From Amanita rubescens (Eukaryota; Basidiomycota; Agaricomycetes; Agaricales; Amanitaceae), in the NCBI GenBank assembly GCA_015039365.1, contig WION01000206.1:1-64000 (forward strand): a stretch of DNA of 64,000 bases, written 5' to 3'. Position 1 is the first letter of the stretch. Each line of letters opens with the position of its first letter. Below are positions 36,149 through 47,714 of the stretch, one piece after another. The notes beneath the pieces are model-generated. The model was not told the origin of the DNA, ran no database searches, and was given only the letters and a program-made list of their open reading frames with translations. The position numbers were made by a program, and so were the translations under genes.

Positions 36149-37358
36149 TTATTTTCGCATTCGCTTCTTGAAGCGTTCCATAACCTGTGACACTCTCGTT
36201 ATACCTGACGTTCCTTCGTTGATAGAATTGAATTGAAGCTAGCTTACCAATTCATCCGTAGCCATCTGTGGCTTCTCATAGTGCGATTTCTTTGGCATGT
36301 CGTCCTGGGGTGGTAATCCCATAGCTTCAAGCTTCGCGTCTCGTAGAATGTCCGCATCCGATTTAGCCTTCAAATTCGGTCTATAAACTAAATAGCAATT
36401 ATCAATTACATCCAGTACAACAGAAAAAGATGATCATCACTCACATCGAGTAGCCACCAAATGCTCCTCGTCGTTAGCTACTGCCTTTCTACGTTCTTGT
36501 CGTTCCTCAGCCACTACTCGTTTCGCCTTCTCCGTCTCCTCTATATTCTTCAAACGCGCGCTAACCAAGCAAAATTCAGTCAACCATCCCACCACGAACA
36601 CGAGTAGGTCTACTTACTCCATTCCAAGATCTACCTCGGGTATCGCAGTCAGCATACTCATGCTAGTTGTCACGCTGCCTTCTTGAAGAGGCTTTGAATG
36701 TTCAAGTCCTCCACCTTTCCGACAGCTTGTACAGTTCTTCTTGAGGGTCATCCGGTCCCCCGTTTCCACCATCATCTTCACGGGGTCTACTCCGTATCTT
36801 GAGATTCTCTTCAATATATGCCATCCTGGCAAAACATCGTAAAGCGCATGACAAAGAAGAAGAAAAAAGACAAGACTAACGTACATGTGTTTATCAACGT
36901 CCAACGCATTCGTCTGTTGCGTAAAATTGTTGGACCGTATCACTCGTCTCGTTTTTATCGTCAAGTCTTCCATCTCACTGCAAACGTAAGATTGAGAGAC
37001 TGAGAATGCAAGCGGGGCGCATTGTACACATACTCTTCATCGTTATCCCGTACTCCTTTTTGCAAACCACCAAGTTCTCCCTTCCTCCCTAGCCCGCTTC
37101 TTCTTTTTCTTCTTCTTAACATCTCCTTTCTGAAGTTTAGTTACATCGATACCTTCCCTCGCTCTTCTTAGCTTTCTCAATTCAATTAGTTCTGCCAAAC
37201 TAAAGACGTGGATCAGGAACCGTAAAACATGGCTAAGGAACAACGTACGGAAGCTTCTCCTCCTCCTCGTTCTCCGGGACAGCGTCGTCTTTGTCTGCTT
37301 CCGGCGAAGACTCTCGCTCTCGAACGCGAGGCTGAGGACGGGTTCGTTTCTTGATCAT
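36149..37358 (-). CDS. Tls1/HCA59 (C9orf78-like) spliceosome-associated protein
   Basis: Exons 37249-37358, 37034-37199, 36885-36977, 36618-36825, 36445-36560, 36248-36387 and 36149-36184 carry the family signature: GIDVTKLQKGDVKKK, VIRSNNFTQQTNALDVDKHM, MAYIEENLKIRS, EGSVTTSMSMLTAIPEVDLGME, RLKNIEETEKAKR, FYRPNLKAKSDADILRDAKLEAMGL and the basic end VMERFKKRMRK. Fission yeast Tls1 and human C9orf78 bind the Brr2 helicase region of the spliceosome and affect specific introns. The frame shifts twice: near 37090-37120 beside a Lys/A-rich run, and near 36715 after LYKLSERW. Both look like single-base indels. The last coding exon is 36 nt. Confidence 0.85.
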
Positions 37359-37598
37359 TCGTTTCTGAACAAGGGTACAGGATGGTTACGTAAGGTAGTA
37401 GTAGAGAAAGTCCAAGAAATTAAATACGCTAGCATATGCATAGAACAAGTGAACAGAACATGCATGCGCCGATTTGGACTAATAGCCAGTTGGGAAGAGA
37501 GGTATATATATAATAACTCTACTCGTACACTCCCCGGTTGTCCTTGTTTATTTTGTTATATGTCGTTCGTTATATCCAAGAGGAGGCAACGGTTTTTT

Positions 37599-39129
37599 CT
37601 AGAAAGAAATTCGGAGCGTTTTCACTGAAGATTCGTTCTCGGTTGAACCGGGCGTAGGATATGCAATGAGTTCCGCACTCCTCGCCCTGTGCTCCAGTAG
37701 AGGCTCGTTCGTAGGGGATCCGCCAGACACAGGATGCTCCAAGCGCGTTTGCGTATCGTAACGCGTAAACAAAGATTCCGGCGCCCGAACGGTACCCCGA
37801 CGTAGCCGAGGAATCGGTTGACGTACACGTTCCCCGCTCATGTCTGCGCTATATCGTGTAGTTTCGTGATGATCGGGAGATGCGCTTCTTGCAGCAGATG
37901 TTAGGGGAACCCAAGTAGAACCCGACACGCTCGGTTCAAAGATGTACGTGAATCCCTCATCCGCACCATCACCATTCTGCGCATCACTGTCTTGCGAGCC
38001 CGCACTTCCCGCAGATTCGTGCGGACGATTCCGCCCGAATGGGAAGAACCGCCTAGTCGACGGACGCGGACCCCTCCCCACCTCTCTCTCTCGTGACTCT
38101 AGGGATCCTTCGATTCCTTCAGGCCGTGTACTTAATGCTTCACGAATACTCGTCCGTCGCCGCGAAGTAAAATCGTTAAAGTCCACCGTCCTCGAGCGGG
38201 ACGAGAGGCGTATGGATGGCTGCCTCCTCAAACCCCCAGGATTGGATGACCATGAATGACGGCCGGCCGCAGCAGGGCGAGTCATAGCATCTTCTGCAGG
38301 AGGCGATGGGCTACTTGTGAATACCCTCCTGGTGGGCCAGAATCCATAAGCGTCAAGCAAATCTTGGTTCAAACGTGCTCCATCCCCGTACGAGTCCAGA
38401 ACCGTGTCAAGATCTTCCTCGTCATCTTCAACATCCATTTCATTTGGTGGTGCGGACAAGTAATCAGAAAGGTTAACCGTCCTTCTCGCCGGAAAAGCTC
38501 GGCCAGGTCGCTCTCTGTATATCCGCAGTGGGGCAGCCAGGAGTCGCAGACTCTTAGCCGTTCGGTCCGAAATCAACCCCCGATCGTTCGTAGTGGTTCT
38601 CGTACGACGTTCTGCCATTTCCTGCAACCGTAAGAACCCGTGCGTTATGCATATCAACTGCAATGGCTCACTTTAATGAGGATATCTATGAAGGTAGTCG
38701 TAAACGAGTCGCCCGTGTCCAGGTCTTTTACAAAGTTCTCATACGTGATACTTGGCTCAGATCCGGACTTGTCCAACGCGGCACGCTGGATCGCACCGGT
38801 TCTGAAAAAAGTGGTGTCATTCTTATGGTCCTTCATAAAGCACACAAAGCATAGCGTACACTAGAGTTGTCATTTTGGCATGAAGAACGCTGTCGAGGTA
38901 ATTGGGAGTCCTGTAGAACCGTGTGAGCGGATTAGAACCGAATCCGGCCCTGCAAAACACACCATCGGCCCATTTTTTCTGTACACTACAGGTTGTTGGG
39001 GGAATAAATACTTGGACTGAAGTCGAATAAGGGTAGGAGGGCAGGTGAGGTAGCAGAGCTGGTTGAGGGTACGCTGAAGGCGGTGAAGGTCAGAGACAAG
39101 CCAGCGTCTGCCCACGGGTCAAAACACAT
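37599..39129 (-). CDS. Unrecognised, disordered C-terminal region; start uncertain
   Basis: The well-supported part is 37599-38622, which joins after an intron (38623-38671) to the exon ending SFTTTFIDILIK (38672-38836 or beyond). The upstream exon contains TTFFRTGAIQRAALDKSGSEPSITYENFVKDLDTGD. The long C-terminal exon is Arg/Ser-rich with acidic EDDEEDLD and no recognisable domain. Upstream coding-like sequence (FGSNPLTRFYRTPNYLDSVL) could belong to it from an ATG at 39129, but joining it needs either a 31-nt intron or a one-base frame change near 38832. A start at 38836 is the conservative choice. The ATG at 39129 would lie only 20 bp from the preceding stop. Confidence 0.45.
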
Positions 39130-39149
39130 GTCAACAAAGCTGTGGCTAA

Positions 39150-40997
39150 CTACGATGCTGTTCCGTCTTCCTGACCAGCTCCATTGGCCTTTGCCGCAGC
39201 TGCTCGCGTTCCTGCGCTCGCTGCAGCTCGGTCCTTATTCGTAAGAAGACTTTGGAAGAAATTCTGTAGTACTTCATGTTGAGACTGTCCAGTCGGGCTA
39301 GGTGATGCAATTGGCGATGTTGCTGTGGCTGGTCTCGAAATAGATGCGCCAAGACCAGCTGGGCGAGGCCCCGCGTTCGATGAACGCGGCCCAAGTCGGC
39401 GCCCATCTGCGTTCGTTGTACTAGAAGCCACAGGTGCCCCTATTCCTGTCTCCATGTCGGACAATGCACGGTCGACATTTGGCAAGCTGAAGCTAATACT
39501 CTGCAAAGGCCCAACAACACCCGCAAGATCTGCTGGGTTTCCAGAAGACGTTCGAGAGTCAGGCTTCTTTGCGTTCTCATCATAGTGCTTAGCTAGGAAA
39601 GCTTGTTCTGGCATCGGGTTGTTGAAGGGGGGTAGAGGGTGGGGCTATCGGAGGTTGAAATCATTTTCACGAAGGCAAAAATTATGTCTACGTACCTTTG
39701 GCCCTTGATCAGGAACGAGTATGGAATATAGCTTTTTCGCACCCGGTTCCTCGTCTGCTTGACTGACATCCAGATCACGCTCCCATGCTTCACCCCAACT
39801 CTTGGCGTCAAATCCATCTCTCAGCACGGATATCTTTCCCCAGCTATCCCATCCGGCGGGTACGACGATGTGATCACGGTCAAGTGTATTAGGCTTACGG
39901 TGAAAAGGAAAAATGTTGCGGGCGGGAGCTTGAGCATCAGTACCAGCAATGCCTGGCGACGGTGCAGGAGGCATGAATAATGAATGAAGCGCGTATTGCC
40001 GCAACACCTGCAATGTCGCAGGCAGGGGCGTCGTGTAGAATAAAGAAGCACCGTCTGCAGCCCCTTAACAAGTGTTTAAGTGGGAATAAACTCCACTTAC
40101 ACTTCAGACATATCATCCTCAAAACTTGCATTATACCATCCGTACGTTCTTCCCATGCTCCTCCTTTTCCCTTGACCATTCCTCCTATACCTGAGGCTCC
40201 AGCGGCAATGTCATGACCTTCGTCTATCAGGTCAGCCTTGGCGCATACAACTATGATTGGCACCCCAGCTGAATTGTGGGTAAGAGTCCCCGATCCGAGG
40301 GGTAATAAAGTATTTGACAGCGCGGTATTGGTTGCTGGCAATGGGTCAGCAGAGGGTTCCGTGTAATGTTGCCAATATGATTGTACTTGACATTCTGAAG
40401 CATCAATAGCCTGCAGACGTGACATTGGCGATAATACTTACATCTCTCGCAATTCTCTTCCCGTACGATCTGTAATTCACGCGCTCCGTCGCCCTTTGCC
40501 CACTTCTCTACCCATTGCAACCACGTTTGGAGTTCTTCCACAAATGACCAAGGACGCGTCCAATCTAGAACAATCACAACCAGCGTGTGTGGGAGAGAAG
40601 AACGAGGAGGAAGAAAGTGAGGTAACAAGGAAGTATATGCAGGCGCTGACGAAGGAATGGTATACACGGACAGTCGCGCCAGGGTATCTACAAAATACAA
40701 AGGTCATTACCACCTCCCAAGTAATTCATACAGATTGCACTCACCTTCATCACCTTCATCTCTTACATCCGCAAAGTCATATCCGATAGCAAAATCAGAT
40801 TTCTCGTCATCTTTACTCTGATCAATCGCAGATTTATGCAGGAGGGCAGCAGTAAGAGTAGATTTTCCAGACTTTGGCTGACCAAGGAGGAGAATCTGCT
40901 TTGAGGGGATTGCGCGAGTAGATGAGACGGAATCAAGGATAGAGGACCAAAGGTCGTGAGGTAACGGTTCAGGTGATGTTGGTCGAGAGTCGTTCAT
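39150..40997 (-). CDS. Cytoplasmic dynein light intermediate chain
   Basis: Five exons (40745-40997, 40442-40687, 40101-40385, 39696-40054, 39150-39644) join to 545 residues. The N-terminal half is a Ras-like fold with P-loop GQPKSGKSTL and the family segments GYDFADVRDE, HTLVVIVLDWTRPWSFVEELQTWLQW, LQSYWQHYTEP, GVPIIVVCAKAD and YGASLFYTTPLPATLQVLRQYALH. The C-terminal half is disordered and Ala/Ser/Pro-rich, with a short helix (HEVLQNFFQSLL) of the type that binds cargo adaptors. It is a subunit of the minus-end-directed microtubule motor. It is divergent from TIP41 across 98 bp. Confidence 0.92.
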
Positions 40998-41095
40998 GAG
41001 GACTTGAATGCCGAGCGGAGTTCTATTTCCAAGCCAGATAGTCCAAGCGGAGCTTAAATAAAGCTCAACGGGCTCGGCACGGGATCGCAACCTGC
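40998..41095. promoter_or_regulatory. 98-bp divergent promoter (dynein LIC / TIP41)
   Basis: Start codons at 40997 (minus) and 41096 (plus) face away from each other. No TATA-like element is obvious. Confidence 0.6.
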
Positions 41096-42140
41096 ATGGC
41101 TCAGTACCGCCTTCTTGAATCGCCCAACTCGCGCGAGATCCACGTCGGGGACTGGCTAATATCCGCTTCTACCAACCCAATATCAAGTGCTCAAGACTGC
41201 GATGAGCTGCAGGCTCATCTCGGCATTCCTCTTCCAGAGATGACGTTTGGTAGCAACTATCTCACTCTTCATCACCGTCCTACCTCATGGAAGTACACTT
41301 TCGATGCGAGGGGCGCGTTGGGTGCTGTAAAAAATGGCGAGCTAGGACCGGGAGATGGAGGCGTTAAAGTCGGCTATGCAGATAAATGGCTCCAGAGCCG
41401 GTGAGATAATCCCCCTCTGAGCGAGTTGCGGATTGATTTGACTGAGAAACAAGATAGGACGGACCCTTCTTCTTTGTTACCTATGCCAAAGACTGTAGTC
41501 ACTAAACCGTATGATTGGACGTATACAAGCACGTACCCTGGTCATGACTCGGAAAACGAGTCCCCCGCCATCAGATGGCGCGTTGCCGATCCAGAGGACG
41601 CGTCGCACGAGATTCCAATAGCTGAGCTTACCCGTCAAGATCCTATCCTCTTTTACGCCGAAATTCCTCTATACGAAGACGAACTTCACGACAATGGCTC
41701 ATCCGCCCTACTCGTCCGAATCGTATGTTTCATTTCTTTTTTACTCATAATGATGACCAAACCTTTCTAGCGGGTAATGCCATCGTGTATATTCATCTTG
41801 TCGCGATTTACGTTGCGAGTGGATAATGTCCTTTTTCGCACCTTTGACACCCGTATCTACCATTCTTTCAAGTCGGACCCGCCACTGATTATAAGAGAAA
41901 TGCGTGGCTGGGAAGCACCATACGAACGCGTCCGCGCAGTATGCACTCGTTTTTTTATTATACCACGCTTTTCTTATCGCGCCACAGCTATTACCGAAAC
42001 GCGATGATCTGACGCCGTTGACCGACCCAACATGGATAGCAAAGATCCTCAGTGAAATGCCGCGTCGTGACGATAATACAGGTTGGAGAGGCCTCGGTGC
42101 CCGAACTGAAATCATAGAGTTGAAAGAAGAGAAACGATAA
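41096..42140 (+). CDS. TIP41: TIP41-like TOR pathway regulator
   Basis: Exons 41096-41400, 41458-41722, 41771-41938 and 41988-42140 join to 296 residues. Family blocks are ISSAQDCDELQAHLGIPLPEMTFG, NGELGPGDGGVKVGYADKWL, KPYDWTYTSTYPGH, IPIAELTRQDPILFYAEIPLYEDELHDNGSS, VMPSCIFILSRFTLRVDNVLFR and KRDDLTPLTDPTWIAKIL. TIP41 binds Tap42/alpha4 and controls PP2A-type phosphatases downstream of TOR. The first intron was chosen because reading through would hit TGA directly after KWLQSR; removing 57 nt restores R-TDPSSLLPMPK. Confidence 0.94.
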
Positions 42141-42238
42141 TCCGTTTGTATCATTATATGGCATTCTAAATCCTGTAGAATACATGCAACAACAATGCGA
42201 GATGACTGACGGGAAGGAAAAGTATAGGTTCTTTTTTT

Positions 42239-43436
42239 TTACATTAGCTTTGCTTCTCTTTTTGTATGCTGAACTTGAGCCAGGCGTTGACTCCTGAGAG
42301 TCATATGTGTACCCGGCGCGGTTTTTTTGCTTGTAGTTGCCGGAGGTGGTGCAACAGAAGTTTGAGAAATAGATATTCTGGTTTCGTCTGACGCAAATCC
42401 AGGTATCCTAATATTGTGATTGCGCTCTATAAAAGAATGAACAGCAAGGAAATTCAGATAACTTTAGCACTCACCAAGATGAAGCTGAAGATCCTTGACT
42501 TCCAGCGTGTCACCACCTCGATGTCTCGCCAATCGACATGAAAAGTTCGTAACCGAATCAATGAACTCATCAGCGATGGATAGCAGAAGCTAGCACCGTG
42601 TCACATTCAGCACAAGATAAACGACACACGCAGCATATACTCACATCTTCCACCTCTGGCTCAATTTTCACATTCGGATCCACACTAGCCACCAAATCCT
42701 GAATAGTCCTCCGCATACTTTGGTGCCCAGGCGTATTCTTATTCCGTGACCTCGTATCATCCGACGCCAACGCACTTCCATCGTCCGAACGCGCAATCTG
42801 CGACGGCGTCCCCGACATTCTACCACTCGAAATACCACCAGACAGCGTAGGCCTCGGCTGCGGCCAAGTCGTAGGTCCAGGATTCGTCGTAGACAGCGTC
42901 TGACTTATAGCAGGCCAGAACTCTGCTGTTTTAGCAGACGTAAGCATGGGATCTGCCGGCGTTGTTTCCACGTTGGACTTGTATGGCGTGGTTGGCGTGC
43001 CAGTGGCACTTGCTGTAGGCTGTGTAGGTACAGTAGTAGTTGAGTAGGAGCAGTGGATAGCAGTAACTCACTTTGGCAGTCGTACTACCGGCAGTTGTTG
43101 TTGATGCAGCGTTCTGTGCCGGAAGTTTGTGTCGGTCGGCAAACTGCTTAATCTGCGACGCCATAGCGCGTCGATTCAGCTCCTACGAGCGATGCTGGTA
43201 TATCTCCACAGTACCTGAAGTATTTGCTGCTGTGTTAGCTTTCCCTGCTTTATGAGAGTCGCCATATTGGTGAGGAGCAGCTGTGCGACCCGGTCATTTG
43301 ATACGTTCTCTCCTGTTTGGTTCTTCAACAGGGCTCCCAGTACTCCAATCACATCTGAGGTGCCTGATGCATCAGTCGTAGTCGCTGGATTAGTCGGCGT
43401 CGCAGATGTCGAAGCTGTTGTAGAGCTTTCAGCCAT
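42239..43436 (-). CDS. TAF12: TAF12, TFIID/SAGA histone-fold subunit
   Basis: Exons 43215-43436, 43072-43182, 42645-43019, 42475-42589 and 42239-42426 give 336 residues. A Gln/Ser/Thr-rich N-terminus with a helical [16 protein letters not shown] segment precedes the histone fold: [70 protein letters not shown]. The latter half is an H2B-like fold that pairs with TAF4 in TFIID and Ada1 in SAGA. It is convergent with TIP41 and divergent from RRS1 (92 bp). Confidence 0.94.
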
Positions 43437-43528
43437 GATGAATGTTGTATGACTGAGAGCTTGTGTTTGCCAAAATCCACGGATACAAACAACTCCATCT
43501 CTGCTCGTTGCTTCAAATTCTTGCTGTC

Positions 43529-44685
43529 ATGGACGTATCCGACATCATAGCATCGCATGTGGCAAAATAGTGCGTATTTTGGGTTACAATTTACATGCGC
43601 TGAATATACCACAGCCAGGCAACAAACGTTGAAAAAGATGTACCACTTGATGTTGACCCAGGCTGTCTAGCCGTGACAGACTTGAATCCTATCGACGAAG
43701 AGAGCTACAAGTAAGTAGGAGAGGGCACGCTCCAACCATTGGCCTATTTTGACTCCAAAAAAAAGCTCTAATCTTGAGGACTATCTCAAAACACTGGCCC
43801 GCGACGGTACACAAGCCCTCATCAATGCCCTGTACTCTCTCCCAACTACATCATCCCCTGATGGATCATTAGCCAAACTTCCCCCACCTGTATACCAACT
43901 TCCACGTGCAAAACCTCTACCTAAACCCAAACCACCAACAAAATGGGAGCGTTTCGCCAAAGCCAAGGGAATCCAAAAGAAAAGGACAGAAAAGAAGGTA
44001 TGGGATGAAGAAAAACAAGATTGGGTCAATACATGGGGCAAAGGCGCAAAAAATAAGGAGACAGAAGACCAGTGGCTTACCGAGGTTCCCCGCAACGCCG
44101 GTGCGTTCATCGTTCATTAAAAAACTAGAGTATACTCATGGATTGGTTTGCAGATATCGATCACGATCCAAGAAAAGATGCTCGCGAAGAGCGCAAATCA
44201 AGAATTGCCAAAGACGAAAAACAGAAACAGCAGAACCTCGCAAAAGCTGCTACTGTACAGACCAACTCGAACTCGAACCTGCACCCGCGCGATGCACGCA
44301 AGCGTGAAATCGAACGGGGGCTCGCTCAGACACGTATTAGTACCGCCAGTATGGGCAGGTTCGATAGACAACTCGATGGTGAAAAGAAACCTCGTGGTAT
44401 CAAACGAAAGGCAAGTCCTATCCGTCCTTTTGCTGTTTTCTACAATGATGAATGAATGCCTAGTTTAACCCTGCTGAGGAATCTGCAGATGCAGAAAAGA
44501 AGTCTTCCTTGGCGCTACTATCCAGAATGGAAAGTGACGGGAGAAAGATGCGGAGAGAGCCTCAGCAAGACGACGTGGTTAACGTCCGTAAAGCTGTCAG
44601 GTTCGCGAGTAAAGGACAAGGTTCACTGGCTCTTGCAAGGAAAACAGATGGACGGGAAAGTAAAAAGCGGAAAGGAAAACGGTAG
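43529..44685 (+). CDS. RRS1: Ribosome biogenesis regulator Rrs1
   Basis: Exons 43529-43569, 43615-43710, 43766-44100, 44154-44410 and 44464-44685 give 316 residues. Motifs are DVPLDVDPGCLAVTDLNPIDEESY, LEDYLKTLARDGTQALINALYSLP, LPRAKPLPKPKPPTKWERFAKAKGIQKKR, KKVWDEEKQDWVNTWGKG and DQWLTEVP. The tail is Lys/Arg-rich. Rrs1 works with Rpf2 to load the 5S RNP onto pre-60S particles in the nucleolus. The intron after GIKRK starts GCAAGT, the canonical form of a GC-AG intron, and its removal restores the family-like acidic tail. Confidence 0.94.
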
Positions 44686-44781
44686 CGCTACAATGCTGAG
44701 AACACGTCTCTATTGGTCAATAATTACATGATCAGGCGAGAACCCGTAGTGTAAGGAGTCCAACCCAAGTCCCATGCATAC

Positions 44782-45880
44782 TTACTTGTTCGAGTCAAAC
44801 GGAAGCCTATCTAGCTTGGCTTTACCCTCATCAATCCACTCCTGCTTAACCAACTTTTCCCTATCCGCATAATATAGCCTGTACACTAGCTTGATAGTGC
44901 CTTCGCTGACACCCGCCACGGCACTGATGTCCCGCACCGACTTTTGCTTTCCCAACAAGTGACAGGTGAAATAGATGGCGCCACCAGCGATGGACACAGG
45001 ACTCCTCCCATCAGCAATCCCATGCTCGCGGGCGGCAACAATGATATCGTAACAGATGGATTGCACATTTGCTGGCAAATCCAAATGGTTGCAGTACCGA
45101 ACGAGGAGATTTTCTGGACCACTTGTAGTCGACGACGTATTGTTGGTCGTCGAAGAGCCAGGGCTCAAATTAAAAGCCTGCTCCAGTGCCTTATAGCACT
45201 GCCCAAGTACTTTTTTAGAGACATTAGTGAGATTGCATATCTCACGAAATGTTCTCGGAACGTGAGCTTGACGACACGCAATGAAAATGCACGCTGCGAT
45301 GACCGCGTCCAGCGGTTTTCCGCGCAGCAACTTTTCCTCGTCTGAGCGCTTGTACAGCTGCTTTGCGATGTCGCTTATCGTCTTTGGAAGTGAGAACTGG
45401 TCGCACCAGCTCGAAATGTCGCGGAAGGCAGTGAGCAGGTTACGTTCGGAACGTGAACTTTGCGAACGCGATGCCGCCCGCTGAAGTTCTTTTGCAATCC
45501 CAGAACCACCGTCACGAAAGCTGATGACGGTGTCCAGTTGCTCCATTCCCTCCATTAAAGGGTCTGTCGCAGCACCAACACGAGAAGGATCGTCTCCTTC
45601 GTCGTTTGCAAACGTCTAACAAAACCAAGAAGTTCTAATGACGCCCACCAAATGAGACAAAACTTACCCTCCATTCACTCCGCGTATCAACAATACGGTC
45701 TCCCAGAACCAATCCGCAGGTTCCACACACGAGGTCCCCACTACCAAACTCTTCAATGATGTTAGGGTTTGGGTCCCTACATTCCGGACAAATGAGTCGA
45801 ACGGCAAGGTCGGGCCCATAAGTCGGCTGAATGCTTTTCACAGGAGGCGCAGCTAGGGGGAAAGGCTGGGAGTAGGCCAT
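44782..45880 (-). CDS. SUA7: Transcription initiation factor TFIIB
   Basis: Two exons (45668-45880, 44782-45615) give 348 residues. The N-terminal zinc ribbon is CPECRDPN...[18 protein letters not shown], followed by SEWRTFANDE, the B-reader/linker. Then come the two cyclin repeats: [36 protein letters not shown] and then [60 protein letters not shown] bridges TBP and RNA polymerase II and sets the start site. The start at 45880 precedes AYSQPFPL; a longer in-frame ATG at 45898 is possible. It is convergent with RRS1 (96 bp). Confidence 0.96.
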
Positions 45881-46183
45881 TTCCACACAAAAAAGCAAGG
45901 TAGTAGTAGTAGTTCTGCGAGACTTTTGCGGAAGCAGACTAAACTGCTGTCCTTTGGGTCAAAAAGCACTGCATACAATATTATCTGTGGCCAGAGTATG
46001 TCATTCGTATTTACATACCAAATGACCGACCAGTATCTCAGCACACGAGTGGAACTGGGCTGGAAGCCACCGACAACGACAACGAGGAGTTGGCGGTTGC
46101 AGTGAGAGGCGCAACTGCACTTGCCCGTTGCGGACAAACAGCAGTGACTAATGCGCTGAGTCAGCCGTGGCTGTGTTGCTTCT

Positions 46184-46392
46184 AGTATTCTTTTTCCGTA
46201 ACGTAGTACAGTCACCTCCGAATCCGCTATACTCTCCATCGCTGTAGTTATCGTAGTGTCTATACCCCGTATATGACGCACTGTCGCTATATTCATGTTC
46301 AGACCCGGCACCGTTATGCCAACTATCGTCCGAATCATAGTCATCGTTGCGATAGGAAGGGTCCCCATAGCCTCCTCCGAGTCCAGCTGGTT
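46184..46392 (-). pseudogene. Truncated copy of the 3' end of the 50.6-52.0 kb gene
   Basis: Encodes YDSDDSWHNGAGSEHEYSD and YRHYDNYSDGEYSGFGGD, near-identical to the last about 65 residues of the gene at 50623-52042, plus shared flanking sequence (AGTATTCTTTTTCCGTAA). It lacks everything upstream, so it is a relic. The two copies lie in the same orientation about 4.4 kb apart and bracket the STAND/FunK1 block. Confidence 0.8.
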
Positions 46393-46516
46393 TGTAGCAT
46401 AGATCTGATGCGTTTATATCAACTTTTCTTCGACCACAGCGGTTTGCCAACCACTTGCTGATCCAAGGCTAAAACCCTCCACCTTTCAGGTTGCGGGGAT
46501 CATTAATGTTCCCTCG

Positions 46517-47688
46517 TTGAATGCACGTTTGATACACGTTCACATATATATGGATGACGTGCTGGCGAATCTCGTCTTAACCAGACTTCGTCTCTCCGTG
46601 CAAAACATTAAGATGTCGATGTTCGAAGGTTCTCAAAACTTCATCATAAATGGTAGCTATTTCATCAGCCAATCTGGTGAGGAGCAGTCAATCGATGACG
46701 GTTAGTTTAACGTGATCCCATGGTTAAGGGCCAGGAACTCAACACTTATTCCAACAGTTCTGGAGAGGCTGAAAGACGCCACTGCACCAAGAGTTACCCA
46801 TGCATCAATTGACCGTGCGTCGTATCCAGATATCAACATTGACTCCGGTCTGCTCCCTAAGCTGCTATCTCCGCGCTCAGACGAGCGCAGTGAGAAACTC
46901 TACTTCATCCATAGCATCGGTGCCTCGTACGTTCAAGCTTACGGGGAACATATAGTAAATCACTGTTCGCGGCCAGCCATCCTCCTCGCTAGCCTCTTCT
47001 TTCGTCGTCGTGGCCCGTCAGGTGTCTGGCCTGCCGACTACAGACGACTTGTCCCGACCATCGCTTATCAAATTTGCGCATCGCGCAGCTGTCCTCGACT
47101 CCTCGGAAGCTCAAAACAGAAATTCTGGGAGCTTTCTACATGGAACCTAATATTCCCGAGCAAACTGTGCATAACCAATTCCAAAAACTACTCATCTCGC
47201 CGCTTCGCAAGTTCTCTCAGGACCTCACCTCCACCCCCGTTATTATTGTCCTCGATTCAATCCATCATTGCGAAGATGTTAAACACATCATTATCCCAAT
47301 TGTTCAGGTGATAGACGAACTGCAGACCGGCGGACACCAAGTCAATATGAAGTTTGTCATCACGAGCGTTTCATATGATTACATTCTCGATATGCTCCGA
47401 AGACGGGTCTCCTTCCCTGTGTATTATCACCTCATCCTCCCTAACCATTACTTCATCCGAAGAACCTCCTTTGTCGTGCGAAACCTCAAATACAAGTTGC
47501 CTTACACGGTCCAACTCTTTGTTGACGTGCTACTGGTTGTTATATTGATTATATCATTGTGTGCATCCATCCCGTTCCTCCTTATATGCGCGGACTTGCG
47601 TGATGTGCCAATTTTACGCCGAACTTGGTCCGGACTCCGAACACAATTGTCACGCGTCTCCATTGAGCACACAAATAAAACCAAATAA
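46517..47688 (+). pseudogene. Degenerate STAND (NACHT-type) NTPase relic
   Basis: The N-terminal MSMFEGSQNFIINGSYFI and RLKDATAPRVTHASIDR are typical of mushroom NACHT proteins. A splice-like gap lies at about 46705-46757. Then come SLFFRRRGPSG and LVPTIAYQI, a frame change near 47070, and EILGAFYMEPNIPEQTVHNQFQKLLISPLRKFS with a Walker-B-like VIIVLDSIHHCED. The expected Walker A (GxAGxGKS) is missing where CSRPAILLASLFF sits, and the protein ends in a hydrophobic segment instead of repeats. An active NTPase is therefore unlikely. Confidence 0.65.
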
Positions 47689-47714
47689 AGTGGAGTCTAG
47701 TCGCCACTGGAATC

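Noticed and set aside
41402..41404. Premature TGA in TIP41
   Set aside because: A 57-nt intron (41401-41457) with good GTGAGA donor, TTGAC branch-like site and ATAG acceptor removes it and restores the family sequence.
45853..46368. 171-codon minus-strand frame upstream of TFIIB
   Set aside because: It reads the duplicated 3' fragment in the wrong frame (compare YDSDDSWHN in the proper frame) and runs on into the TFIIB start region.
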